From Lunularia cruciata (lineage: Eukaryota > Streptophyta > Marchantiopsida > Lunulariales > Lunulariaceae): a stretch of DNA of 64,000 nt. The stretch covers positions 59,249,493 through 59,313,492 of the forward strand of contig OX419759.1 in NCBI GenBank assembly GCA_948567375.1. Reading direction: 5' to 3'. The notes under the pieces are model-generated. The model did no database searches. It was not told the origin of the DNA and was given only the letters and a program-made list of their open reading frames with translations. Made by a program: the position numbers and the translations under genes. Below are positions 36,755 to 47,292 of this stretch, in pieces. Each line of letters begins with the position of its first letter. Position 1 is the first letter of the stretch.

Positions 36755-37153
36755 AGTTGCACTTCTTCGTCTTCTGTCACTTTGAGTTTCTACCAAGAAA
36801 TCACACCTCCTGCATGCACCCGTTACTGTCGCCTCACCTTCACGCATATGAGCCACCAATTTTGAAACCGCCCCTTCTTGAATTTCTCGCCCCGACAAAA
36901 GGTTGTTAGACTGTCTTTGCCTCGGGTTGAGCTCCCCCCCCCCCCCCGATCCGAAGACAATTTACTTCGTATCGTTTGCTGACACGGCATTTCAGAGTAC
37001 TTCGCCTTATGACCCGAGGTCACTTTACTTCGGGTTTCACCCCGAAGACAGTTTTCGTCGTCTTCTTCGGCCAACCAGGCGCAATCCGACTTCTCTATAC
37101 ACTTCTTCTACTTTATTTTGGAAAAAAACAAAAAATGTGGGCACCACAGCATC

Positions 37154-37735
37154 CTATAAGCCAAATTCCAATAGTTTGGCAAAGAGAACCAATTATACCT
37201 TGTGCATGATGTTGGCCAAAGATGTAGAAATGGAGGGGGCTAAACATCATTGGGACAAGAGGATTCATGCGGTTTTGCAGGAGTATAGTACAACCATGAA
37301 GACTTCCACCGGATATTCTCTATGCCAATTGGTATATAGTATTGAGTCTACCCTACCTTCCAAAGCATTCATAGTAGATTGAAGAAAGCACAAGGAGGTG
37401 ATGCAAAGAAGTCAAGGAAGGAACAACTCATGGAGTTGGAAGAGGCAAGAGCAGTTGCTATGGTTGGATTGGAGCAAGCCTAAAGGAAACAAAAGGAGAG
37501 CTATAACAAGAGGTAAGGCAAGGAGAAGGTAGAGCCTTTCAAATCAGGTGATTGGGTAATATTTTTTGATTCTATTCGATTCAAGAGAGTACAAAAGAAG
37601 TTTTTGCCTAAGTGCTTTGGACCTTTCATAGTGGAGAAGGTGTGTGGCAACTACACCTATGATCTCAAGGAGTTGGGAGGAAGACACTTTGATAGGATTA
37701 ACCATAATAAGTTGAAGATGTATCATAGAAGGTAG
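37154..37735 (+). pseudogene. gag-pol of A3, part 3 (integrase C-terminus)
   Basis: Resumes at CTATAAGCCAAATTCC (SYKPNS..GLA). KRTN here replaces the expected catalytic-Glu AERTN context (AAG for GAG). It continues through WEYRTT-like and GPFIVEKV motifs to the TAG at 37733-37735, the same stop as A4, with frame breaks near 37480 and 37515. Confidence 0.82.
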
Positions 37736-37783
37736 AGAGACCTTCACTTTGAAGACAAAGTGAAAACTTAGTCCGGGGGTAAA

Positions 37784-38465
37784 TGTAACACTCATTTGTG
37801 CATGTGTGTGGTATTGTGATATTTATCTTGGTATTACAAGTACTTGAGAGATACTATTTATATAGAGATAAATGATGGTTCTATATTTAGTCATGATTAG
37901 CCAAAGTTAGTCATAGCTAAGATAGAGAGGACATTACTTTAGAGGAAGTGAAAAAGATGAGCACCATGATTTTGGATTCTAGTGTGTTGACTTGGTATCA
38001 TTCTTAGGTGTTTGGCTTTGAGGAAGGAGTTGAGAACTCTTGGGCCCACAAGTCTTTTTTTTTGGATTCTTCTATAGTCCAAGGATAGCCCATGTGATGG
38101 AATCCTTGACTTAGTGGTTGGATCAAGATAAGATCACATGCTTAGTGGAATATACCTATATGGATGGATATTCCTTTATATTTTTTGACTTTACTTGACT
38201 TTTTGCCTAGTAACTTGAGGTATTCTAGTTATTAGTAACTTTGGTGCGTATCTATTTCACAAGTATATAAACAAGGGGTGAGGAAGTACTCATCATCCTT
38301 TCATTTGCAACTATCTCTCTCTCATTGAGTTCTCTAGTGAGCAATGTCTTGAATATTGGAGTGTTAGCCTTGGAGGAGTATGATGGATTTAGGGTTCTTT
38401 GTCTTCTTAGTCCATGGTATGCTACCATAATAGCCATCAGAGGTTCATCTTGAGTGAGAGACAGG
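37784..38465 (+). repeat. 3' LTR of A3, right end truncated
   Basis: TGTAACACTCATTTG...GAGAGACAGG, 682 bp. The last ~10 bases of the LTR are missing where it meets B3 gag. It is preceded by the purine tract GTCCGGGGGTAAA. Confidence 0.9.
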
Positions 38466-39116
38466 TCAAGACCAAGTTGTTGCAACCAAGCAATCAAAGC
38501 CTCAGCCAATCGCATTGCTTCTTCTATGTTTTGTGGTTCCCGCATGGTCACCTACTATTTGGTTTGTGACTTTATTCCCCACACAAAGTGATCCAGAACT
38601 TCAACTTGTTTTATATCTAGAATTTGCATGACAATGTTTTGAAATTGTGTGATTTAACTCCTTATTAAGCCAATCTGCTGCAACTCTGCCAATTTATCTT
38701 GTGCGGCTTGGGTTGAATTTATAGTTTGAAATTGACCAAGTATTGCATCCTTGAATTCTACCCATGTCAAAATTGGTGCAACAATCTGTCGTTCAACTTG
38801 CTCCACTTGGAATTGCCACCAAAGTTTTGCCATACCATCCAATTGACTAGAAACCAAGAGAATCTATTTTCATTCATCTTGAAGATTGGTGGCTTCAAAG
38901 TAAAATTTATAGTCAAAAACAAAATTCTCCACTATTTGCAAGAAGATTCTTGCCTTCAAACACCTTGGGTTTTAAAAATTGAATGTAATCTTCTCCATCT
39001 CAAACTAGCATCCTCTCTATATATTCTCATTGTTGTTGGTCTTATTCATCCAACAATTGAGTAAAGTGCTTGATTTGTTGCTACATGGTAAGGATAACGT
39101 CCAGTATTGCATCCAT
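38466..39116 (-). pseudogene. gag of B3, N-terminal part
   Basis: Minus-strand gag beginning MDAILDVILTM at 39116 and running left through QLDGMAKLWWQ, LAELQQIGLIRS and MTMREPQNIEEAMRLAE to the A3 junction. There are several frame breaks. Collinear with 23894-24160 across A3. Confidence 0.82.
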
Positions 39117-39374
39117 AGCTTCTACTCTATCCCATTACTCCCAATTTATCTAATTGATTAACACATAGATGTAGCACGTCTACTATTCTCCATAAGTTAC
39201 AACCGAAAGTATCAAGGACTCCTTAGACAAGGTGATCATATGCAAAAAATCTTACCCAAAGCACGAGGTGATGAATTGTGTGAAATAATGCTTGGGTAAT
39301 ATCTGGACATGAAAATCCCACTAGTTGGGCAGAAGTGGATTTGGTGGTCCATAAATTCCATCTATCCCATTCTT

Positions 39375-39385
39375 GCTCTGATCCA
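39375..39385 (-). other. Primer binding site, B3
   Basis: On the minus strand: TTGGATCAGAGC-type sequence next to the LTR end, a decayed form of TGGTATCAGAGC with loss of two bases. Confidence 0.55.
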
Positions 39386-39386
39386 A

Positions 39387-39859
39387 TGTAAAAGACCAAG
39401 ACCAAGGAGAGAAATAGGAGAATGGAAGCTCACATTGGGATGTTAAAATGAGGGAAAACTCCAAATGCCTAGCATGAGCTTCAACTTTGGTATTTAGAGG
39501 TAGCATACAAGGCCCTTGAGAAGCTTCTCAAGAAGCTTCCTTGAGCCACTTTCTTAGAGTGCAAGCCAAGTTAACCAAGAAGCTTTTCAAGAAGCTTCCT
39601 CGAGCCACTTTCTGAGAGTGCAAGCCAAGTTAACCAAGAAGCTTTTCAAGAAGCTTCCTTCTGAAAGCCGCCTACTTGGTGTGCAAGCTAAGCTAGTTAA
39701 AAGCTTCTAGAAGCTTCCTTCTAGAAGCTACTTACTTGAGGTGTAAGCTAAGCTACCCAAGAAGCTTCCTAGATACTTTTAGAATATTCTAGGCTAATTT
39801 GTCTTATTTGCTACTTTGTTGGCCCTACTAACTTCATTGCTATACTCCATATTGTTATA
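39387..39859 (-). repeat. 5' LTR of B3 with a 59-bp tandem duplication
   Basis: TGTATAACAATATGG-type start (right end) to TTTTACA (left end), about 473 bp. It is longer than other B LTRs because a 59-bp unit (GAGCCACTTTCT.AGAG...GAAGCTTCC) at 39543-39601 is repeated at 39602-39660. Each unit carries a GAAGCTTTTCAAGAAGCTTCC heat-shock-type cluster, so the number of such sites is increased. Confidence 0.85.
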
Positions 39860-41340
39860 CCTAGTTTGTTGGTCATCAATTCAAACATTACAAAGGAAAA
39901 ATACACAACGCTCCTAGAAGGAAAAAACCTAAGCGCAATGCCCGCACATCAATCCAAATCAATTGAGCATAGAAACAAACATGCAAGCACAAAGAGGATC
40001 CAACCACAAGAATTTAGTAACAACACCCTATGTATTTTTTTGGAATTGAGCTATAGAGCATTCTTGCTCTATCATCAAGCTAATTTCAACATGTAATCCA
40101 AGCTTTCTCCAATATATACTTCAACTTTCAACCAATTTGTACTCCGAGTGAGGTAATCTTATGCCTTTTTGATGAGGAAAATTCTATGTTACTCAGATGG
40201 GCATAACTTTCTATATGTGACTTGTATTCCAATGTTCTAGGATTCAATGAAAATCTTGTGAGATAGGCTTTCCAATGATATAAAATAAATCACAATAAGA
40301 TCACTATAGCTCCCTTAACAAACTCTCCACTTGGCAAGTTTTATGTAATTTTTACCCTAATTTCAAAATCCCTAATTTAGGGTTTGCTCTTGATTCTAGA
40401 TAACTTTCTCCAGATTTTTGGATCAAAGGTGCACCTAATCCTCACAAAAACTCCAGAACCCTAAAATCCTTATAGACATGCAAATAGGAGAATTGACACT
40501 CAATCATGGTTAAATTTCTCTATTGAGCTTACAATGGTATTTTAGGGATAGTTTTTTGCATCAGCTCTAAATCTCCATAGACTCAAAGTCAACCAAAATT
40601 TTCACAATAGCTGTTTTTTCCTTTTTCTATATTTTTGTAAAGTTTAGTTCTCTAATCCAACCCCAAACCTTAGATATGGATCAGCTCCTAAGTTGGGTTA
40701 ACTGGTGAGCTCTATAGCCCAGGTATGCTTGATCCAAGACCTTAAATTGTAAATTTGAGGAATTCAAATGAAACCTTTGCAAAAAACTGTAAACCCTAGC
40801 CACCAACAATACTAGAATTTTCATAAGGTGATTTGGACCACAACTTCAAGAGTGACCAAATCTTCAAACCTAATAAGTATCTCATCTCCATCTCCTTACT
40901 TTCCAAATCTCTAACTTTAATTGGCCAGATCTGATTTGAGATTAATCAAACTCTAAAATTTCTTGAGCTCAATAGTACAAGCACTTTGTCAAATCTCCAA
41001 CCTAATTGGCAGATCATGAAGATGTCTTATGAAGCTCACTAAATTACCTATTTTTTGCTCTTGGGTATGAATTTTATACCCCTTGATTCAATCTATCATA
41101 TCTCTCAATAATTGACTCAAATCACTCAATTCAAGTCTCCAAATCAAAGCCTATTAGCTCCTCTCTCTTTGAATGCCCTCCCAAAATCCTCTTGATGGTC
41201 AAAAAACTCCTGACTTTTTTCTTGGAACCCAATCTCTTGCATTTTTATCATTTAGCCTCTTCACTTTTTGACAATTGTACCCTACAACTCAACCTTCAAG
41301 CTCATGAGAAAAATTGAGTCATACAAGAGCTCATAGATTG
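39860..41340. other. AT-rich non-coding stretch, probably interior of element E
   Basis: No ORF of note on either strand, CT/A-rich, and no match to A, B or C. Its position left of the minus-strand gag remnant at 41741-42640 suggests decayed pol or spacer of the same element, but I cannot show any domain in it. Confidence 0.35.
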
Positions 41341-41399
41341 ACAAGTCCTAGACTTGCTTGCAAGAAAGTAGAAAAAGTACAATAGGATCTAGATTTTCT

Positions 41400-42640
41400 A
41401 TCATTGACTCTATGAATACTACCCCAAAACGTACCACCATCCAATCTAGTAAGTCATTGCGGTGTAGAATTTGAAGCTTGATGAGAAATGGATTTGAGAG
41501 TAGTAGACTAGGAGCATGGGGCATCTCATACTCAATTGCTCTCTCTTCCGCCTGGCCTCCATGCCCTACTATAATGTCCTCCTCTTGCTTGAGACACCTT
41601 CTTTTCAACTCTCCACCACCTATATGCAAAAGAGCACTCAAAGAAGACAAAACCATAATCCATGGCCAATCTTATACATGTACATAGATTGTTCACATGG
41701 CAATAACTTAAATGTGAGATCCATCAAACAACCTACTCTGCTAATGTGGAGATAAACTTTTCTTATTTACTTTTCCATGGCTATGCAAACCACAACACAA
41801 CATATACCCATTCTCCTTAGAGCGAGCATGCTCCTTGGTCTTAGACTCAAATGTTGACCAATTCCATAGGAATTGGTCCACCAAAGTAGGTTTTTTAGCC
41901 CTATAATTTTGATTTGAGACTACCTCTTCACCTACTCCAAGCACCCTTGCTATTCTCTCAGCACAAGTAATGGCTTCAAAAATAGTGAAAAGGTTTTGTA
42001 CCATTACTTCTTGGAAATTTTTCTCTTTTAATGTCATCTAAAATTATCTAGAGCTTTTGCTGGACTCATGTTGGTTATTGCAACCTATAGATTGAGAAAT
42101 ACCACCATTTACTCTTGTAAATTATTCATCAACTTCAAACCCTATAGTCTAGTTTGGGCCATTTGCATTGAATCCCTTGATTGGAAACTCTTCAACAACC
42201 TTTCTTGCATTGCCTTCCAAGTGACCTCTTTTCTTTCTGCCAACATTGATCATTCTTTAGCATCATACCATGTGAGGGCTTTATTGGTCAAGTACCCACA
42301 TGGAAAATGATTGATGATGTAAGTTGTGAGTAATCAAAAATATCAATTCATTCTTGAAATCTAGTTCTTCACTACTCCCATAGAATGTTGTCCCTTGTAA
42401 GGCTTGATATTGTATGTTTTCTTCATTTGTAATAATAATATGGCTTCATTGTTGATCAGGATTGTTGTCATTGGCTCTCTAGGAACTTCAGCTCTTGGTA
42501 TGGGGTTTTGGGACAATTTTGCTTCTTGCATTGCTTGATCATTCTTGAAGTTGTGTACTTGACTTTGCAATGCCTCCATGGTCATCTTGATCTTCCAAAA
42601 CTCATTCAACATCCCTTGTATTTCTTGCATTAGATCTTAT
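41400..42640 (-). pseudogene. gag remnant of element E
   Basis: Minus-strand pieces in several frames: a helical N-terminal part (42361-42630, IQGMLNEFWKIKMTMEALQ), then ALTWYDAKE and RLLKSFQSRDSMQMAQ around 42150-42270, which fit the Trp-containing core of LTR-retrotransposon gag. Further left is a Cys/His patch (MLCCGLHSHGK, near 41790) like a decayed zinc knuckle. Not family A or B. The assignment rests on weak motifs plus the primer site at 43344. Confidence 0.5.
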
Positions 42641-43343
42641 AATTGCAGATCCATGATTCCTACACATGGCAAATGCTTAATTGATACTTTCTACTTCAAT
42701 AGAAGTTAATATGATCACTTAAGAGGGGGCACAAATTACTGGAACTACCATTGGAGTTTCAAAGTCTACCACTTGTTGATAATATTCCTCACCAAAATTG
42801 CAGACTAAAATGCCTAAATATCACTTTTGGTCTAACAACATAATGGATTTCTAGTTGAGTGTTGAAAGGGAGAGGATAATATTCCTCACCAAAATTGTGG
42901 ACTACAAAATCCCTAAACATCACTTTTGGGTCTAACAACATAATGTATTTCTATTTGAGTGTTGAAAAGGAGAAGATTTGGTATATTTAGATCCATCATA
43001 GTAGAATATAGATTGTCAAGTCCCACTCTCTATCATATATCACCATAGGTAGAATCACCGGGTTGGGTGAATTCATCATTATATCTATGAACTCTGCTCC
43101 AAAATAGCAAACAAGATATACTCTCACTTGCTCATGTTGGGTGTACACAATCTTGACGTTGAATGGATTCAAGATCAATAGTGGGATGCAAGAAATTATC
43201 TTCTAGGACACTCCATCCCATCCTCTCTATAAGACATTCTTAATCTATCAATTGTACTACTATTTCCCTCCTCAAAATTACTCAATCTTCATAGCCCATG
43301 GTCCTCCAAGAAGTGTGATACTAGCCCCTGGTCCTCCACACTA
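42641..43343 (-). other. Leader region of element E
   Basis: No coding signal. It contains a direct repeat of about 110 bp: the sequence around GATAATATTCCTCACCAAAATTG at 42778-42860 recurs at 42872-42970. Confidence 0.45.
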
Positions 43344-43355
43344 GCTTTGATACCA
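43344..43355 (-). other. Primer binding site of element E (tRNA-iMet type)
   Basis: On the minus strand TGGTATCAAAGC, one base from TGGTATCAGAGC, immediately after an LTR-like end ...AACATTACA. This fixes the orientation of E as minus. Confidence 0.65.
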
Positions 43356-43356
43356 T

Positions 43357-43870
43357 TGTAATGTTTTGTGCATAAGAGAGCTTCCAAGAGAAACAAAAGA
43401 GAAAAAAACATAAAGCTTCACACTCAATACTCCAATGCCCCAAAGGAACATCTTGTCTTTATGTATAGCAAAGAGGATTCACTCAAAGGAAGCTCCACCC
43501 TTGGATCAGATACATGGATTGGTGACTTGTCAACAAGCTCCATCCTTAGATTAGTTTCTAGCTTGGGTGACATGCCAATTCTTGTCTTATTTGGTTGGTC
43601 AACCAATTTTGACCAAAGGGAATCTTTAGGGAATATTTCTATAAGAATCTCAAAATTGCACGGATGAGGTACTATTGGAAAGCTCTTGATGAGACAAACA
43701 AGAGGGAAGAGAAAGCACAACATCTTAACTAAGGAGGGGGATTCTTCTCCTTTTCAATTCATCCATTTAGGCCTCTAAAATTGGCTTTGAAGTTTTCAAG
43801 TTATTTTTGGCTCTAGTCATATTAGTAAAAGTACTCCTTTTGTGACATCTCTTTTCTATCTACTTAGTCA
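43357..43870 (-). repeat. 5' LTR (part) of element E, cut by a solo A LTR
   Basis: On the minus strand it ends ...ACAAAACATTACA next to the primer site. There is no second copy in the window for comparison. Its outer end is interrupted by the A LTR at 43871, so its full length is unknown. Confidence 0.5.
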
Positions 43871-44582
43871 TGTAACACCCATTTGTGCATGTGTGGGGTA
43901 TTGTGATATTTAGCTTATTATAACAAGTACTTGAGAGATATTATATATATAGATAAAGGATGGTTATACATTAGTCATGATTAGCTAAAGTTAGTCATAG
44001 CTAAGATAGTGGGGACCTTACTTTAGAGGAAGTGGAAAAAATAAACACCAATATTTTGGATTCTAATGTGTTGAATTGGTATTATTCCTAAGTGTTTGGC
44101 TTTGAAGAAAGAGTTGATAACTCTTGGGCATTCAAGACTTTTTGTTTTGAATTCTTCTATAGTCCAAGGATAGCCCATGTGAAGGAATCCTTGACTTAGT
44201 TGTTAAGTCAAGATGCTTAGTGGAATATGCCTATGTGGATGGATATTCTTTTATACTTTTTTAACTTTACTTGACTTTAGCCTAATAACTTGAGTTACTT
44301 TGGTAAATAGTAACTTTAGTGCGTAACTATTTCACATAACTATTTTACATAACTATTTTGGTATATAAACGAGGGATGAGGAGGTACTTATCATCCTTTC
44401 ATTTGCAACTATCTCTCTCTCATTGAGTTCTCTAGTGAGCAATGTCTTGAGTCTTGGAGTGTTAGCCTTGGAGGAGTATGATGGAGTTGGGGTTCTTCGT
44501 CTTCTTTGTCTTCTTAGTCCATGGTGTGCTACCATAATAGCCATCAAAGGTTCATCATAAGCGAGAGACAGGCTGGCTCACA
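43871..44582 (+). repeat. Solo LTR of family A
   Basis: TGTAACACCCATTTG...AGGCTGGCTCACA, 712 bp, with no A body on either side. Flanks are GTCA (43867-43870) and GTCC (44583-44586), a near-match target duplication. It has a small internal repeat of CATAACTATTT before the TATA box (near 44333-44360). It arose by LTR-LTR recombination. Confidence 0.88.
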
Positions 44583-44642
44583 GTCCATCATATATAACAT
44601 CCTTCTAGATGTTTCCAAACCAATTTTCACCTTTAGATAATA
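44583..44642. other. Short unassigned flank
   Basis: Sixty bases between the solo A LTR and the C fragment, possibly the continuation of the element E LTR. Nothing else visible. Confidence 0.3.
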
Positions 44643-45013
44643 TGTTATGGCAACCTGACAAATATCACTTTTGCGGTAATCAATAAGTAAAGTTTGTTCC
44701 TACAAAGATACAATTCAGAAATGGTCAAATACAAAGTAAATAATAACAATTTAGTTCTTCTTGGTTGTGCTTTTAATCTTTCAGGTAGAAACCACACCCA
44801 AAAGAGAGTAACAAGCACTGATTTGCAGCTTTGTCACAAGTTAACACTCCATAATCATAATACCATCAAATCTTTCTAAACCAACTTTGATTGTGATGAT
44901 TCACATTCTTCCAAAGAAGGCTACTTCACAACAAAATGACTTTGCCTCAGAATTGTGTTCCACCCTCTACTAAAGGTACAACTTTGTCAATCAAAATTTC
45001 TTTGCATCAACCC
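44643..45013 (-). mobile_element. Fragment C3 of element C
   Basis: About 370 bp matching the left end of C1/C2 (CAACCTGACAAATATCACTTTTGCGGTAAT...TTTGCCTCAGAATTGTGTTCC). The first bases are altered (TGTTATGGCAACC). It breaks off at TCAACCCTG and joins element D. It shows that C-type ends occur more than twice in the region. Confidence 0.75.
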
Positions 45014-45150
45014 TGTAATAGAAGGGGTTGTTTTAGCACTTGGAAGGTCCACCAATGGACAACTACTATGAGTTTAGGAGAGTTTACTTGGAGTAGATTG
45101 AGCTATAGAGATAGTATTGGTCTCCAAACTATGTCTCCATCACTTCATGC

Positions 45151-46253
45151 TTGGTTTCTAGGGGTAGATTGGCTGTACCCACAAGTTCTAGCTCTAGTAG
45201 CATTGGTAGATCTCCTAGAGATGGTGCTACTATGAGTGGAGGTACTACAACAGGAGGTGGTTTAGTACCGTGGTTTAACCCCATGGTGGAGTTCTTTCAT
45301 TCTTTGAGGCAGAACTACCAAGGAGTGCGGAATGACAAGCTGAGGAGCTTGTAGGAGTTCCAACTAAAGGCTAGAGAGAGCCTATGCAAGACATACACTT
45401 GTATGAGATGGCTGATAAATTTTACTCAAGGAGTTACTAAGGCCCATGCAGTCCAATTTTGGTATGGGATATTGGATAAGGAGTTGCAATGTAGAGTCCA
45501 TGATGCAACATTGTTAAAGGCTACTTTGGTCTTTGGTTTGGCTAAGCATATTGAGCTCAACATGGTGGAGGAGAGAGTGGTGATATCTAGATTTGGTAAG
45601 GAGATCTCATCCATAATTGTTACTTCTTCTAGAGTGCACCACTCCATGTTGGTTTTTTAGGACAAGGTGGACAACCAAGATCCTATGGAGCAAGTGGAGG
45701 GCATATTGTAGCTAGACCTTGACCTTCATTTTTGGTTTAGTGACATCCAGTGAATAGTGTTGTTTCTTGTTGGACTTGCGGTGGACCTCACCATAGGAGA
45801 GAGTGTACTCAAGGCAATAGATTTGATACCTTTGGTTAATCACAGCCATCACAAAGGCAATGTGAGCATTGCCATAGATTTGGTCACATTAATGATCAAT
45901 GCTTTGACCTACACCCGGAGTTGTGGAGTGGTAGACCTGCTATGGTAAATGGTATTGGAGCTCTAGGTCATGGAATACAAGGTGGTAGAGGATCCACACC
46001 TAGTAGGAATGCAATACTTGCCCTTACTTCTTATACAACCATGGCTACTTGGATTGAGTAGTTGGAGTAGAGATTGGCTAGCATAGCCATAGCTCAAAGG
46101 AGATCAAATTTGGGTGATGAGGCTTCCACCTCATATGTGGGTGATAAAGATATCTTAGACTTCATGTGCGGAGTAGCATAGGTGGATGTGTTTGCCGTAA
46201 TGACTAGGAGTGCTTCAGAGCCTAAAGGAGCATTAGTGGAGTTGAACCCATAA
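45151..46253 (+). pseudogene. gag of element D with two zinc knuckles
   Basis: Frame 45151-45660 has one TAG at 45352: a Ser/Gly-rich N terminus, then LINFTQGVTKAHAVQFWYGILDKELQ, typical of Ty3/gypsy gag. Further on, two Cys/His boxes are readable: CWTCGGPHHRREC (45768-45806, slightly irregular spacing) and a perfect CEHCHRFGHINDQC (C-x2-C-x4-H-x4-C, 45861-45902). That frame continues to TAA at 46251 with a few stops. The protein would package RNA. It is unlike gag of A and B. A4 inserted 340 bp downstream. Confidence 0.75.
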
Positions 46254-46596
46254 AGAGGAGAGGTTGGAAGATAGGTCAGACTTCCCTCATCTTTTACACT
46301 CCTTGAGGCACTATAGATAACATCCATGGCTCCTAGACATCCTACTGCAAGTGTGGTAAGTGCTGATGGGGTGCATGATGGACTACCTACTAGTCAGCTA
46401 CCTACTACTACACAGACTGAGTCTAGCACAATGTTGGGAATGGCTCAATTGATTATGCTCTTTCTATTATTCTCAACTTGTGACATGTTTACCTTGGGAG
46501 TTGACCCAACCCCAGTGTTTTGGTTTGTTTCTATGCTTTGTAAGAGTAGGGATGATGTAGTCCCTACTACTATAGCAAACATGGTGATAGTGGAGC

Positions 46597-47288
46597 TGTA
46601 ACACCCATTTGTGCATGTGTGTGGTATTGTGATATTTAGCTTGGTATTACAAGTACTTAAGAGATATTATTTATATAGAGATAAAGGATGGTTCTATATT
46701 AGTCATGGTTAGCTAAAGTTAGTCATAGCTAAGATAGATGGGACCTTACTTTAGAGGAAGTAGAAAAGATGAGCACCACTATTTTGGATTTTAGTGTGTT
46801 GACTTGGTATTATTCCTAGGTGTTTGGCTTTGGGGAAAGAGTTGAGAACTCTTGGGCCCGCAAGCCTTTTTGTTTTGGATTCTTCTTTAGTCCAAGGATA
46901 GCCCATGTGAAGGAATCCTTGCTTTAGTGGTTGGGTCAAGATAAGACCACATGCTTAGGGGAATATGCCCATGTGAATGGATATTCCTTTCTACTTTTTG
47001 ACTTTACTTGACTTTTAGTCTAGTAACTTGAGTTACTACGGTAATTAGTAACTTTGGTACGTAACTATTTCACAAGTATATAAACAAGGAGTGAGGAGGT
47101 ACTCATCATCCTTTCATTTGCAACTATCTCTCTCTCATTGAGTTCTCTAGTGAGCAAGGTCTTGAGTCTTGGAGTGTTAGCCTTGGAGGAGTATGATGGA
47201 GTTGGGGTTCCTTGCCTTCTTAGTCCATGGTGCGCTACCATAATAGCCATCAGAGGTTCATCCTGAGTGAGAGACAGGCCGGCTCACA
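46597..47288 (+). repeat. 5' LTR of A4
   Basis: TGTAACACCCATTTG...GGCCGGCTCACA, 692 bp. Promoter features: TATATAAA at 47077-47084, CT-rich segment after it, inverted repeat AGTAACTTGAGTTACT at 47022-47037, and TTGACT cores near 46998-47013. Confidence 0.95.
46998..47084 (+). promoter_or_regulatory. Promoter block of the A LTR
   Basis: Two TTGACTT cores (W-box-like) at about 46999-47013, a perfect inverted repeat AGTAACT-TG-AGTTACT at 47022-47037, further GTAAC copies near 47046-47063, and the TATA box TATATAAA at 47077. The same block is recognisable in every A LTR in the window. Transcription-factor binding is inferred only. Confidence 0.5.
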
Positions 47289-47292
47289 TTTT

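Larger units (their letters stand above)
33358..37148 (-). mobile_element. Element C2 (TGTG...CACA unit with one long gene)
   Basis: Bounded by CTGCATC|TGTGACAACCCGG...GGGCACCACA|GCATCCTATAAG. Target duplication GCATC (33353-33357, 37149-37153). Length 3791 bp. Collinear with C1 except for the C1 deletion. On the minus strand: C/G run (36934-36947), TATA-like box near 36745, then a gene filling most of the unit. No LTR pair, RT, integrase or transposase signature is visible, so it must be mobilised in trans if it is mobile. Confidence 0.88.
24161..38465 (+). mobile_element. Family A element A3, interrupted by C1 and C2
   Basis: LTRs 24161-24836 and 37784-38465. Removing C1 and C2 leaves about 7.4 kb. 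A3 lies inside gag of B3, whose sequence is collinear across the insertion (..GTAGGTCAAGG | TCAAGACCAAG..). The right LTR lacks its last ~10 bases (CCGGCTCACA), so the target duplication is blurred. Coding regions are broken. Confidence 0.92.
19885..39859 (-). mobile_element. Family B chromovirus B3 (minus strand), interrupted by A3
   Basis: Minus-strand order: 5' LTR 39387-39859, primer site, gag (39116 down to 38466), [A3], gag end, pol (24160 down to 20306), 3' LTR 19885-20305. Without A3 it is about 5.7 kb. Outer flanks are CTTGG (19880-19884) and CCTAG (39860-39864), at best a decayed target duplication. Both LTRs keep dense GAA/TTC blocks. Confidence 0.9.

Noticed and set aside
29600-36910. 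Several plus-strand ORFs of 80-145 codons inside C1 and C2
   Set aside because: They are Ser/Leu-rich shadows of the minus-strand gene, change between the two copies and have no start context or domain.
36934-36947. Run of 14 C as a functional element
   Set aside because: C1 has a shorter run of about 8 C at the same place. It looks like slippage in a homopolymer.
28975-37148. C units as TIR DNA transposons (CACTA, Mutator or hAT)
   Set aside because: Only TGTG/CACA is inverted at the ends, the target duplication is 5 bp, and no transposase-like protein is visible. None of these classes fits.
42361-42630. Minus-strand ORF as a host coiled-coil gene
   Set aside because: It sits between a primer site and gag-like fragments and fits better as the decayed N terminus of gag of element E.
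44643-45013. A complete third C element
   Set aside because: Only about 370 bp of one end is present. The gene and the other end are missing.
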